From positions 310,001 through 374,000 of the forward strand of contig CAKVCX010000002.1 of NCBI GenBank assembly GCA_934725985.1: a stretch of 64,000 nucleotides of DNA, given 5' to 3'. This document shows, piece by piece, positions 45,055 through 53,902 of the stretch. A program made the position numbers and the translations under genes. The notes below the pieces were generated by a model. The model saw only the letters and a list, made by a program, of their open reading frames with translations, did not search any database and had not been told where the DNA came from. The DNA comes from an uncultured Bacilli bacterium. GTDB lineage: Bacteria; Bacillota_I; Bacilli_A; RFN20; CAG-826. Positions within the stretch are counted from its first letter, which is position 1. Each line of letters starts with the position of its first letter.

Positions 45055-45981
45055 CTAGCTAAGTTTATTTAAAACGTCTTGAAAATATGACGGCAGTCCC
45101 ACTTCAAAACTCATTTGTTTCTTTAAAATCGGATGAATAAAAGAGAGTCTATAAGCATGAAGCAATTGGCCATCGTTATTTAATGTCCTATTGCCTTTTC
45201 CATAAATTGGATCGCCAAGCAAAGGATGACCAATATAGTCAAAATGGACCCTTATTTGGTGGGTTCTGCCGGTTTCAAGCTTGCAATCTATATATGTCGC
45301 GTTGCTTTTTTTAAATCTTTCGATTACTTTGAAGTTGGTAATGGCTTCTTTGCCGTTTTTTAGATCAACGCACATCTTTATTCTATTGGTTTTATCTCTA
45401 CCGATAGGGGCAATTATTTTGCCTTCGTTTTCGTTTATTATCCCTAAAACAAGTGCTTTATATTCTCTATGCATCGAATGAGAGGAAAGCTGTTCTTGTA
45501 ACCCTAACATGGCTTGGTTAGTTTTAGCAACAACCAAAAGGCCGCTAGTATCTTTATCGATACGATGAACTATGCCTGGCCTAATGTAATCATTAGTATC
45601 GGCTAGCTTAGTTTTTCTATATAAAAGTCCATTTACCAAAGTCTTGTCCTTATGGCCATTACCAGGATGGACAATCAGTCCTCTTGGTTTATTGACGACA
45701 AGAAGATAGTCGTCTTCATAGACGACTTCAAAAGGAACTTCTTCCGGGATTAGTTGACTTTCCTTTTCCAAATAAGGAATGAAAGAGATTTCATCGTTTT
45801 CTTCGACTAAATAATGGGCTTTTTCAAATTTAGAATTAACCCAACATTCTTTATTTTTAATAATAAAGTTAGCCTTGCTTCGACTAAAAGCCGCTTTATG
45901 AAGAAAAAGGAATTGGTCAAGCCTAAGGCATGCTTCTTCTTTAGTTACTATTAAAGTAATCTTATTCGTTTCTTTCATCAT
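45055..45981 (-). CDS. rluD: 23S rRNA pseudouridine synthase, RluD/RluC family
   Basis: A 308-residue RluA-superfamily enzyme that makes pseudouridine in rRNA. The N-terminal S4 RNA-binding domain (about 10-75) opens CLRLDQFL...SRSKANFIIKN. The catalytic Asp is in IVHRIDKDTSGLLVVAKT at about 140, and RTHQIRVHF lies near 250. Its start lies inside the end of lspA (20-nt overlap). lspA-rluD is a common Firmicutes pair. Target positions cannot be fixed from sequence. Confidence 0.93.
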   Translation of the reverse strand: MMKETNKITLIVTKEEACLRLDQFLFLHKAAFSRSKANFIIKNKECWVNSKFEKAHYLVEENDEISFIPYLEKESQLIPEEVPFEVVYEDDYLLVVNKPRGLIVHPGNGHKDKTLVNGLLYRKTKLADTNDYIRPGIVHRIDKDTSGLLVVAKTNQAMLGLQEQLSSHSMHREYKALVLGIINENEGKIIAPIGRDKTNRIKMCVDLKNGKEAITNFKVIERFKKSNATYIDCKLETGRTHQIRVHFDYIGHPLLGDPIYGKGNRTLNNDGQLLHAYRLSFIHPILKKQMSFEVGLPSYFQDVLNKLS

Positions 45982-46615
45982 TATTATTCTTATTCTCTTC
46001 TAGTGGGTTCTTGTTAAAAGGATCTTTTTTTGCATTTTTAATCGCATCAATCAATAAAATGACTATCATCATGATAACCCCAATCGTTAAATAAGCGTCT
46101 GCAAAATTAAAAACCGCGAAAGGATTTAAAAAAGAATTAGGTTTACTAGGCCCTCCACCTAAATAAAACTGAATAAAATCTATTACTCCGTCGAATCCGC
46201 AAATGCTAGACCAATAGAAAGCGCGATCAATTAAATTCCCGGCAGCCCCAGCTAATAATAAACAAGCAGTCGCGTGTTCTAAATAATTGAATTTAGTCGC
46301 ATTTTTTAGCCAATAAAAAGCGATTACAATAGACATTACTAACGAAATAATAATATTAATGCTTCTACCTGCTACTCCATCTATTCCTAAGGAGAAGGCA
46401 ATCTTCGTATTATGGTAAATAGAAACATAAAGGAAATTCGGTATTATTTGAATTGGCTCCCCTTCTTTTACAAAAATCTGGCAAAGCCATTTCGAGATAA
46501 TGTCCATTGCAAACAAAAATAGAGAAAGAGAAAAGAAAATGATTAAACCATTTCTTTTATGCTTATCCAAAGATTTGAATTTCAAATAAATAGACTTGAT
46601 TTTATTCATGTTCAT
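45962..46615 (-). CDS. lspA: Lipoprotein signal peptidase (signal peptidase II)
   Basis: A 217-residue aspartic membrane protease that cleaves prolipoproteins at the lipobox. Four helices are visible. The catalytic Asp residues lie in GAAGNLIDRAFYW and FNFADAYLTIGVIM, the family's NxxDR and FNxAD motifs. Compared with typical LspA (about 160 residues), it has an N-terminal cytoplasmic extension of about 20 residues and an Asn/Glu-rich tail. The start overlaps ileS by 14 nt; a second ATG lies two codons later. A lipoprotein with a clear lipobox is encoded at 60439. Confidence 0.94.
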   Translation of the reverse strand: MNMNKIKSIYLKFKSLDKHKRNGLIIFFSLSLFLFAMDIISKWLCQIFVKEGEPIQIIPNFLYVSIYHNTKIAFSLGIDGVAGRSINIIISLVMSIVIAFYWLKNATKFNYLEHATACLLLAGAAGNLIDRAFYWSSICGFDGVIDFIQFYLGGGPSKPNSFLNPFAVFNFADAYLTIGVIMMIVILLIDAIKNAKKDPFNKNPLEENKNNNDERNE

Positions 46616-49325
46616 CCAAGGCCTTATTGCATCTAGGGCAAAGTTTTATCCCGTTATGATCGACTAATTTAGTGAAATGTTTACGGCAACGGGAACAAAT
46701 TTCATCTTCGTCAATGGAAACAAGACAACTATCTTTTTCTCCTTTTTCATAAGTTAGGTTAGAAACTATGAAATAGGAAGCGATATTCTCGTTGCTTTCA
46801 GAGCAAAACAAAGAATAAAGTAAATCGTCTTTAATACTTAAATGAATGGAAGCATCGACACTTGAACCAATTTTGCCTTCTGCCCTTTCTACTTCTAAGG
46901 CTTTTAATACCTCATCTCTTAAACCCATAAAAGAAGAGAAGGCTTTTTGGACTGATTCGTCATAAACATGGGTTACCCTGGGCATATCTTCCAATTGACA
47001 GGCTTCTTTGCTCTTACTTGGCCAATAAGAATGCACTTCTTCCATGGTAAAAGGAAGAATCGGATTTAACAAAAGAGTCAATGTTTTTAAACATTTATTT
47101 AAAACAAAACAAATGGCTTCTCTTTTTTCTGAATTGGAGGCATCACAGTATAAGGTGTCTTTGCTAATATCTAAATAAAAGCTAGACAATGTCGAACTTA
47201 AAAAATTAACAATAGGATTAATAACGGAAGCAAAGTCATAACTTTCATAAGAAATTAAGGCTTTGTTTTTTACTCTTTCTAGTTCGGAAAGAATAAATTT
47301 ATCAACCGTAGAGAAAGCTAAGCTTGATGAGTCTTTTTCCACATAAGAAGAAAGATTGCCGAGAATAAACTTAAATGTATTTCTTATTTTTCTATAATTA
47401 TCAACAACGGTTTTAATTATGGATTCCCCTATGCGGCAATCCGACCTATAATCGACTGTAGCCGCCCATAGACGCAATATGTCTGCCCCATATATGGAAG
47501 CAATTTTATTTGGATCGACTCCATTTCCGGCTGATTTTGACATTTTTTGCCATTTTTCATCCATGACAAAGCCATGGGTTAGGCAAGTTGAAAAAGGAGC
47601 AATATTAGAAAAGGCGGTAGAAAGGATCAAGGAAGAATTAAACCATCCTCTATATTGGTCATTTCCCTCTAAATATAAATCGGCTGGATATTTTAAGCCT
47701 CTATTTAGCAAGGTTCCATTCCAGCTAGAGCCAGAATCGAACCATACATCCATGATGTCTTTTTCTTTTTTAAATAAACCATGGGGTGATTTTTTGTTTG
47801 TATAGTTTGGAGGTAAAAGTTCTGCTTCGCTTAATTCAAACCAAGCCGAAGAACCTTTTTCTTTTATTATATTAATAATGTGGTCAAATACTTCTTCTTC
47901 TATTATCGGAGAACCATCTTCATTATAGATAATAGGGATTGGAACCCCCCATAGTCTTTGCCTAGAAATGCACCAATCGCCTCTATCCTTAATCATGTTA
48001 ACCATTTTGTTCTCGCCCCAAGATGGTACCCAATTAATCGAGGATACTTCTTTTAAAAGAAGTTCCCTAATTGGGGAAATGGAGCAGAACCATTGGGGAG
48101 TAGCCCTAAATATAACAGGTTTTTTTGTCCTCCAATCGTGAGGATAACTATGGATTATGTCTTCTTCTTTTAACAATAAGCCAAGAGAAAAAAGCATATC
48201 AATGACTTTATCATTGGCTTCTTCATAAAATAGCCCATTAAGCGGATCGTCTTTTTCTAAATGCAAAACACCTTTTTCATCGACAGGACAAAAAGGCTTA
48301 ATGCCATATTTTAAGCAAGCATTAAAATCATCGACTCCATGATCTGGGGCAGTATGGACTAATCCAGTGCCTGAATCCTCAGTAACAAAGGAAGCACAAA
48401 TAATAGGAGAAACTCTATTGGGATATAAAGGATGTTCTAGAACTACCCCTTCTAATTCCCCTCCTTTAAATGTCTTAATCAATTCGACTTCCCCAAGTTC
48501 TAACTCGGCCGCGAGTTTATCTTTTAACGACACAAGGAAAAGGAGGTTTCCTTTATTGGTTTTAAATAAGCCGTATTCAAATTTAGGATTTACCGTAACG
48601 GCTTGATCAGCCGGTATTGTCCAAGGAGTCGTGGTCCAAATTGCAACATAATCAGAAGAAGAAAGTTTGCCTTTGCCATCCTTTACCTTAAATTTAACAT
48701 ACATCGTCCTAGCTTTGACGTCATGATATTCGATTTCCGCTTCTGCTAAAGCAGATTCGCTAGAGGGAGACCAATAAACTGGTTTGACACCTTTGTAAAT
48801 AAGTCCTTTTAAGGCCATGGAAGCAAAAACCTCCATTTCCTTGGCTTCATAATCGCTTAACAAGGTCAAGTATGGATTATCATAATCGCCAAGACAGCCT
48901 AGCCTTTGTATTTCTTTCTTTTGTCTTGCAACTTGAGTAAGGGCATATTGTTTGCACTTTTCCCTAAATACAGGTATTGGGGTTTCTTTTCTATTGACTC
49001 CGCTTTTTGTTACTTGAACCTCGATTGGTAAGCCGTGAGTATCCCAACCAAAAATAAATGGCGTCTTATAGCCTGCCATGTTCTTATATCTAATGACAAA
49101 ATCTTTTAAGCATCTATTCAAGGCATGGCCACAATGGATATCCCCATTGGCATAAGGTGGGCCATCATGAAGCATAAAAGTAGGAGCATCAATCCTATTT
49201 TCATTCATCTTTTCATAAATATGGTCATCTTGCCACTTTTTTACTAATAATGGTTCTTTTTCGCCTAGTCCAGCTCTCATTGGGAAATCCGTAATAGGCA
49301 TCAATAGGGTTTCTTTTAATTCCAT
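46602..49325 (-). CDS. ileS: Isoleucine--tRNA ligase
   Basis: A class I synthetase of 907 residues. The HIGH motif is PPYANGDIHCGHALN (about 55-69), and the KMSKS loop is EKWQKMSKSAGNGVDP (about 594). The editing domain has TTPWTIPADQAV at about 233. A C-terminal zinc site has CSRCRKHF and CPRCNKAL. The zinc-bearing C-terminus marks the bacterial type I-like IleRS. It is preceded by a T-box leader and followed by overlapping lspA and rluD. Confidence 0.97.
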   Translation of the reverse strand: MELKETLLMPITDFPMRAGLGEKEPLLVKKWQDDHIYEKMNENRIDAPTFMLHDGPPYANGDIHCGHALNRCLKDFVIRYKNMAGYKTPFIFGWDTHGLPIEVQVTKSGVNRKETPIPVFREKCKQYALTQVARQKKEIQRLGCLGDYDNPYLTLLSDYEAKEMEVFASMALKGLIYKGVKPVYWSPSSESALAEAEIEYHDVKARTMYVKFKVKDGKGKLSSSDYVAIWTTTPWTIPADQAVTVNPKFEYGLFKTNKGNLLFLVSLKDKLAAELELGEVELIKTFKGGELEGVVLEHPLYPNRVSPIICASFVTEDSGTGLVHTAPDHGVDDFNACLKYGIKPFCPVDEKGVLHLEKDDPLNGLFYEEANDKVIDMLFSLGLLLKEEDIIHSYPHDWRTKKPVIFRATPQWFCSISPIRELLLKEVSSINWVPSWGENKMVNMIKDRGDWCISRQRLWGVPIPIIYNEDGSPIIEEEVFDHIINIIKEKGSSAWFELSEAELLPPNYTNKKSPHGLFKKEKDIMDVWFDSGSSWNGTLLNRGLKYPADLYLEGNDQYRGWFNSSLILSTAFSNIAPFSTCLTHGFVMDEKWQKMSKSAGNGVDPNKIASIYGADILRLWAATVDYRSDCRIGESIIKTVVDNYRKIRNTFKFILGNLSSYVEKDSSSLAFSTVDKFILSELERVKNKALISYESYDFASVINPIVNFLSSTLSSFYLDISKDTLYCDASNSEKREAICFVLNKCLKTLTLLLNPILPFTMEEVHSYWPSKSKEACQLEDMPRVTHVYDESVQKAFSSFMGLRDEVLKALEVERAEGKIGSSVDASIHLSIKDDLLYSLFCSESNENIASYFIVSNLTYEKGEKDSCLVSIDEDEICSRCRKHFTKLVDHNGIKLCPRCNKALDEHE

Positions 49326-49334
49326 AATTCACCT

Positions 49335-49560
49335 CAAAAAAATAAAAAGCGTCTTCTTATAAGGACGCCTTTGGCGCGGTACCACCTTATTTCTTGATTG
49401 ATATCAAGCCCTTGTTTTTCTTTTAACGCAAAGAAGCGGAAGACCTAAATTAAGTTCGATCTCCAGGCTCGGAAGTGATGTCCATTGGCTTCCCCCTTCT
49501 CAACTTCGGCGGGGTTCTCTGTCATTGTCTTTGGCGCGTCTTCGTCTTAGCCTATTAAAT
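49335..49560 (-). ncRNA. T-box leader controlling ileS
   Basis: On the minus strand, the conserved T-box AAGGTGGTACCGCGCC lies at about 49388-49372. It is followed by a terminator stem GGCGTCCTTATAAGAAGACGCTTTTT (about 49370-49344). Stem I has the segment GACATCACTTCCGAGC, in which ATC precedes the usual ACxxCCGAGC-type sequence, so the specifier is very likely ATC (Ile). Uncharged tRNA-Ile would promote ileS expression. Confidence 0.92.
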
Positions 49561-49592
49561 ATTATCACTAAAAGAAGAAATAACAACTACGC

Positions 49593-50744
49593 TTAACTAT
49601 TGGAGTCAAGTTTCCCCGAAAAGAAATCTGGCAAGAATTTGGTTTTGGCATTTTCTTCGTCTTCTCCGGAATTCTTTTCGTTTTCTTCATCTTTTTTTAT
49701 GGCCAAGGCCTTGGCTTCGTCAACACCATTGCCAACCATTTCCTTTTTAGGACGAGTAAAGGTTGGAGCGGAGGTAAAGTCAAAATCCTCGGTAAAATCG
49801 CTAGCAATAACACTAACTAAAATCGTGTCATTGAGTTGGTCGTTTATTGAAACGCCAAATTTAATATCGACTTCATTCCCGGCTTGCTCAATGATTCTAT
49901 TTACGCATTCATTAGCTTCGTATAAAGTAACATTTGAACCGCAAGTAACGGCGCATATAGCTCTTCTAGCCCCGGCGATGGATGCTTCTAATAATGGGCT
50001 ATTTATAGCATTTTCAGCTGCTTCTTCGGCTTTATGTTCGCCACTGCCCATCCCAAATCCAATTAAGGCAATTCCAGATCCCTTTAAGGTGGATTTAACA
50101 TCGGCAAAATCCAAATTAATGACGGCAGGCAATAAAATTAAATCAGTCACGGTTTTTACAGATTGAGCCAAAACCCTATCCGATTCGCTAAAGGCTTGAG
50201 AGATTGGCACTCCGCCGCTAGCCATAAGCAATTTATCGTTGGAAACAATGATTATTGAATCAACGGCATCCTTTAATTCGCCTAAGCCTGATACGCTATT
50301 GGCAATCCTGGTTTTGCCTTCAAAAGTAAATGGACGGGTAACAATAGCAATCGTCAAAGCCCCTTCTTCTCGACATATGGAAGCAATCACTGGAGCCGCC
50401 CCGGTTCCTGTTCCTCCCCCCATTCCGGCCGCAATAAATACCATATCGGCACCTTTTACGATAGAACGAATCGTATCGGTTGATTGAATCGCGGCTTCTT
50501 TGCCAACTGAAGGATTTCCTCCTGCCCCAAGCCCTTTTGTAACTTCTTCGCCTAAAACAATCCTATTAGGAGCTTTAGAGGTAGCTAGGGCTTGTTTATC
50601 AGTATTTAGAACATAAAACTCTACATTATCGATATGTTCATCCATCATGCGGTTGACGGCATTATTCCCTGCCCCGCCGACGCCAATTACAATAATCCTG
50701 GCAACAGGTTCAAAATTATCTAAATCCATACTATTCTCATCCAT
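49593..50744 (-). CDS. ftsZ: Cell division protein FtsZ
   Basis: A 383-residue tubulin-like GTPase that forms the division ring. The core is canonical: IGVGGAGNNAVNRM at about 19, the GTP-binding GMGGGTGTGAAPVIA at about 110, and the T7 loop INLDFADVKSTL at about 208. The C-terminal linker is acidic and the terminal peptide reads KTKFLPDFFSGKL, a divergent form of the DIPxFLR-type peptide that docks FtsA and others. It is 14 nt after ftsA. No gene follows within the unit before the ileS T-box. Confidence 0.97.
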   Translation of the reverse strand: MDENSMDLDNFEPVARIIVIGVGGAGNNAVNRMMDEHIDNVEFYVLNTDKQALATSKAPNRIVLGEEVTKGLGAGGNPSVGKEAAIQSTDTIRSIVKGADMVFIAAGMGGGTGTGAAPVIASICREEGALTIAIVTRPFTFEGKTRIANSVSGLGELKDAVDSIIIVSNDKLLMASGGVPISQAFSESDRVLAQSVKTVTDLILLPAVINLDFADVKSTLKGSGIALIGFGMGSGEHKAEEAAENAINSPLLEASIAGARRAICAVTCGSNVTLYEANECVNRIIEQAGNEVDIKFGVSINDQLNDTILVSVIASDFTEDFDFTSAPTFTRPKKEMVGNGVDEAKALAIKKDEENEKNSGEDEENAKTKFLPDFFSGKLDSNS

Positions 50745-50758
50745 AAATTAGCCTCGAC

Positions 50759-52012
50759 TTACAAAGAATCATCTTCAGGGGAAGAGCTCTTCTCTTTCTT
50801 TTTCTTATCAAAAGGTTTATTGACTCTACTTACCTCGGCCATGCCGCGATAATTATCTTCCAAGGTCCCACCATAATGACTAGAGGCTAATATCAAGCCA
50901 AGCAAATTGACATAGCTTGGGTCTCTAGCGCCTATGCTTTTCGGAGTCACAAAATAAATATCCTTATTTGGATAATGCATGGCAAAAATAGATTTTAGAC
51001 CATTTAATTTACTAGCACCGCCTATTAGGATAAATGGCAAATTGAGGAATTTATTCCCATATTTAGAAAAAATTGAATTCAAGGCATTGTCAAATGTTTT
51101 GAAAAACTCTTCGAAATAAGAAGAAATTACTTGATTTAAGTCTTTTTGGTAATAGGTAACTTTATTAGATGAGGCATCTAATCCTTCGGCAATGCCTAAA
51201 GAGTAGGAAGTCTTTCTATCGTCATAGCCTAATCTTTTCTTTAGCCTTATGGCGGTATCTAAACTAGTGCCAAATTCTCTAGCGATTTTATTATCCAAAT
51301 CTGATCCGCCCAAATAAAAGGAGGCATTTTCATAAGGGGAAGCTTCCCCAACTAAGGAAACGCTAGTAAGCCTTGAGCCCATATCGATAAGAACATAAGA
51401 ACGAGGCAATTCATTATAAGTCGCTAACAATGTGGCCGCGCAATAGCAAGAAACGCATCTTTTAAGCAATCTATAGCCACAAGCATTCGCGCAATTATGA
51501 TAAAAGGAATCGACTCCACTTGGCAGGCAATGGACTTTTGCCTTTATAGTCAACGACGTTGATTTCTTTCCTAATGGAGGGTTAGAGAAACGCTCTCCAG
51601 AATCAATAATGAATTCATCCGGAATAATATCAACAATTGAGTAATCTCCCGGTACGCTTTCTTTTGAAACTAAGGAAATGACATTGGTAATGTCGAGCTT
51701 GGTTATTTCATTGTTTTGGTCAACGACATTGGTAGTTTTATCGTTTTGATAAACTTGTAATCCGACTGAGGGCAAAACTAGATTAACCCTAGAAATGGAA
51801 ATATTTAATTTTTCTTTTTCATCCTTTATATTATGAAAAGAAGCAAAAGCCTGATTTAACGCATCCTTATTAATGGCTTTATTTTCGTCCAATAAATTTG
51901 GAACTTTCACTTCTTTTGTATATAAAACAAAAGGCGAACCGTTTAATTCGTATCCGACAATTAATTTAATGGCATCTGAACTTATTTCAAAAAACGCTTG
52001 TGGTCTATCCAT
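50759..52012 (-). CDS. ftsA: Cell division protein FtsA (divergent)
   Basis: A 417-residue actin-like ATPase. The 1C subdomain is visible in SIVDIIPDEFIIDSGERFSNPPLGKK (about 115-140), and the ATP-binding phosphate loops are VLIDMGSRLTSVSL (about 208) and LPFILIGGASKLNGL (about 340). FtsA normally tethers FtsZ to the membrane through a C-terminal amphipathic helix. Here the tail is polar (KPFDKKKKEKSSSPEDDSL) with no such helix. Order and spacing with ftsZ support the call. AGGGA precedes the ATG, and a terminator separates it from the upstream mraZ unit. Confidence 0.85.
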   Translation of the reverse strand: MDRPQAFFEISSDAIKLIVGYELNGSPFVLYTKEVKVPNLLDENKAINKDALNQAFASFHNIKDEKEKLNISISRVNLVLPSVGLQVYQNDKTTNVVDQNNEITKLDITNVISLVSKESVPGDYSIVDIIPDEFIIDSGERFSNPPLGKKSTSLTIKAKVHCLPSGVDSFYHNCANACGYRLLKRCVSCYCAATLLATYNELPRSYVLIDMGSRLTSVSLVGEASPYENASFYLGGSDLDNKIAREFGTSLDTAIRLKKRLGYDDRKTSYSLGIAEGLDASSNKVTYYQKDLNQVISSYFEEFFKTFDNALNSIFSKYGNKFLNLPFILIGGASKLNGLKSIFAMHYPNKDIYFVTPKSIGARDPSYVNLLGLILASSHYGGTLEDNYRGMAEVSRVNKPFDKKKKEKSSSPEDDSL

Positions 52013-52103
52013 ATTTTTTCCCTAGTTATTTTAATATAGAAGACAAGACAAAAAAAGATGAAGCGATAATTTTTTAGTAGTTTTTTTAATATTTTTTTAG
52101 CAG

Positions 52104-52137
52104 TAAAGAAAAAGGACCGGCGAAGGGAAACCGGTCC
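52104..52137 (-). terminator. Strong terminator between orf79 and ftsA
   Basis: On the minus strand, GGACCGG and CCGGTCC (perfect 7 bp, GC-rich) enclose a 10-nt loop and are followed by TTTTTCTTT. It splits the division genes into mraZ-rsmH-orf79 and ftsA-ftsZ transcripts. Confidence 0.85.
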
Positions 52138-52155
52138 AAAGGGAATAAGCGTTTT

Positions 52156-52395
52156 TTATTCGTTGCAAGAAGAAGAATAAGATGGGTATTCTTCATTTGT
52201 TTCTACTTGCTCTTCGTTAGTATTCATTTGGGCATTTGTATTGCTATTGGCATCAACCATATAAACTGTATAAGTAATTGCAACAGGCGCGGCAGAAATT
52301 GCCATTAAAGCCAAAACGAAAATAGAAGTATGAAATATCTTCTTCATCTTATAGTAGTTTTTCTTATGTCCGGTTTTCACTAATTTATCTTTCAT
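52156..52395 (-). CDS. Small membrane protein in the ftsL position
   Basis: A 79-residue protein directly after rsmH (19-nt gap), where ftsL normally sits. It has a basic N-terminus (MKDKLVKTGHKKNYYKMKK), one membrane helix (about 20-43) and an outside tail rich in Asn, Glu and Ser that ends YPSYSSSCNE. FtsL has the same topology but carries a coiled coil after the helix, and no heptad pattern is seen here. It could be a degenerate FtsL or an unrelated protein; the sequence alone does not decide. A GGTGGG Shine-Dalgarno supports the start, and a terminator follows. Confidence 0.6.
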   Translation of the reverse strand: MKDKLVKTGHKKNYYKMKKIFHTSIFVLALMAISAAPVAITYTVYMVDANSNTNAQMNTNEEQVETNEEYPSYSSSCNE

Positions 52396-52414
52396 TTTAG
52401 CCCACCTAACCTTT

Positions 52415-53353
52415 CTATTCTGCTATTCTTTTTAAGCCTCTAAGCTTTGCAGATACGCTTCTGCGATTTATATTTTCTTCCTTTTGACTTGGCAAGATTG
52501 GCTTTTTGCTCAAGTTTAAGAATTTTGGTTTTTCTATTTGATTTGGTAACAAATCTAATCCGTGCCTAGAACCTATTGACGAGCTTAATTCGACGAATCT
52601 TTTTTTCACGAGCCTATCATCTATTGACATAAACGTAATGATGGCGAGTACTCCATTTAAGTTTAATAGTTCTGGAGCGTCCTCTAAGATTTTTTCCAAG
52701 GCTTCTTCTTCTTTGTTTACTTCGATTCGAATGGCTTGGAATGTCTGCTTCGCGGGGTGTCCTTTTTCTTTTAAAGAAGAATAAGGTTTTCCTTCCTTAA
52801 TGGCCTCCACCAATTCGAATGTAGTTCTAATAGGAGCTTTTTCTCTTCTTCTTAGAATTGCATTGACGATTCGCTTACTATCTTTTTCTTCGCCATAATC
52901 GAATAGGATCTTTTCTAACTTTTCCTTTGAATAGGAATTAACTACTTCATAGGCTGTCAATTTGCTATCTTGGTTCATTCTCATGTCTAGAGGAGCATCA
53001 AACCTATAAGAGAAGCCCCTTTCAGGATTATCTAGCTGAGGAGAGGAAACACCTAAATCGGCCAAGATCCCATCAACCTTATCTATTCCTTTTCCTTTTA
53101 ATTCTTCCTTTAAGAAAGCGAAGCTGGAATGGATGAAGTTTATTCTTCTATCATCTTGGAATTTCTTCTTGCCGAAGGCGATTGCTTCCTTGTCTAGATC
53201 GAAGGCAAATAGTTTTCCTTTTTCGCCTAATTTAGAAAGGATAAGGGAAGAATGGCCTCCCCTACCAAAAGTCAAATCAACATAAATGCCGTTATTTTTA
53301 ACTTCTAGTAAGGAAATAGATTCATTAAGCAATACGGGAATATGCTCGTCCAT
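52415..53353 (-). CDS. rsmH: 16S rRNA (cytosine-1402-N4)-methyltransferase RsmH
   Basis: A 312-residue methyltransferase (also called MraW) that modifies C1402 in the decoding centre. It starts HIPVLLNESI, has the SAM-binding strand YVDLTFGRGGHSSLIL at about 25, LADLGVSSPQLDNPERGFSYR at about 100, and the C-terminal NRRSVSAKLRGLKR. Length is typical. It follows mraZ after 1 nt, the conserved start of division gene clusters in bacteria including Mollicutes. Confidence 0.97.
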   Translation of the reverse strand: MDEHIPVLLNESISLLEVKNNGIYVDLTFGRGGHSSLILSKLGEKGKLFAFDLDKEAIAFGKKKFQDDRRINFIHSSFAFLKEELKGKGIDKVDGILADLGVSSPQLDNPERGFSYRFDAPLDMRMNQDSKLTAYEVVNSYSKEKLEKILFDYGEEKDSKRIVNAILRRREKAPIRTTFELVEAIKEGKPYSSLKEKGHPAKQTFQAIRIEVNKEEEALEKILEDAPELLNLNGVLAIITFMSIDDRLVKKRFVELSSSIGSRHGLDLLPNQIEKPKFLNLSKKPILPSQKEENINRRSVSAKLRGLKRIAE

Positions 53354-53354
53354 A

Positions 53355-53771
53355 TTAATTAATACCCCCTAAGCCCAAAGAGCTTTTAAGAAGATATTTT
53401 TCATACAAGGCGACATTCCAAATCTCGAAATGATCCAAAGCCCCAATGACGGTGACACTTCCTGATAAGCTAAAGCGTTCTGCAATATCCTTTCCAATGG
53501 ATATCCTTCCGTGTGAATCCAAACTAATTGGCATTGCCGAGCCACTAGTTAATCTAACAAAGGCTCTTTTCTTGTCATCAAGGAAGTCGAATTGGCTCAT
53601 TTTTTCAACAAGCTTATCGAACCCTTCCTTCGGATAAACAGACAAGCAACCATCCAGACCGCAAGAGAGAACGAATTCTTTTTCTTCATTAGGAAGCAAT
53701 TTCGGTGGAAGTTGAAGTCGGAATTTGTTGTCTAAGGAGCGATTGTATGTTCCTAAATAAACGTTTCCCAC
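53355..53771 (-). CDS. mraZ: Transcriptional regulator MraZ
   Basis: A 138-residue protein with two AbrB-like swapped-hairpin domains: GTYNRSLDNKFRLQLPPKLL at about 7 and ISLDSHGRISIGKDIAERFSL at about 80. MraZ binds repeated TGGGN boxes and regulates its own operon. The start is GTG with GGTGG upstream, and two TGGGA boxes 5 nt apart lie at the start codon. A TATACT -10 box lies just upstream of them. Confidence 0.95.
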   Translation of the reverse strand: MGNVYLGTYNRSLDNKFRLQLPPKLLPNEEKEFVLSCGLDGCLSVYPKEGFDKLVEKMSQFDFLDDKKRAFVRLTSGSAMPISLDSHGRISIGKDIAERFSLSGSVTVIGALDHFEIWNVALYEKYLLKSSLGLGGIN

Positions 53772-53780
53772 TTTTTCCCA
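53766..53780 (-). promoter_or_regulatory. MraZ operator boxes at the mraZ start
   Basis: Minus-strand TGGGAAAAAGTGGGA contains two TGGGA boxes separated by exactly 5 nt, the arrangement known for MraZ binding. The second box overlaps the GTG start codon and the first overlaps the Shine-Dalgarno. A TATACT -10-like sequence lies about 10 nt upstream. Confidence 0.65.
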
Positions 53781-53844
53781 CCTACGAAGTATAGATTACC
53801 ATTGAAGATATTTTCTTTCAAGAGAAAAATCGAATTTTTTATAA

Positions 53845-53881
53845 AAAAATAAAAAGAAAAGGTGGTCATTACGATCACCTT
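53845..53881 (-). terminator. Terminator after the stomatin operon
   Basis: On the minus strand, AGGTGATC and GACCACCT pair (8 bp with one mismatch) around a 5-nt loop. It is flanked by A-runs and T-runs on both sides (TTTTCTTTTTATTTT after the stem). Confidence 0.75.
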
Positions 53882-53902
53882 TTTCTATCAAATTTTTATT
53901 TT

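Noticed and set aside
49600..50166. 188-codon plus-strand frame opposite ftsZ
   Set aside because: It is entirely antisense to conserved FtsZ sequence; serine- and proline-rich translation is typical of a shadow frame.
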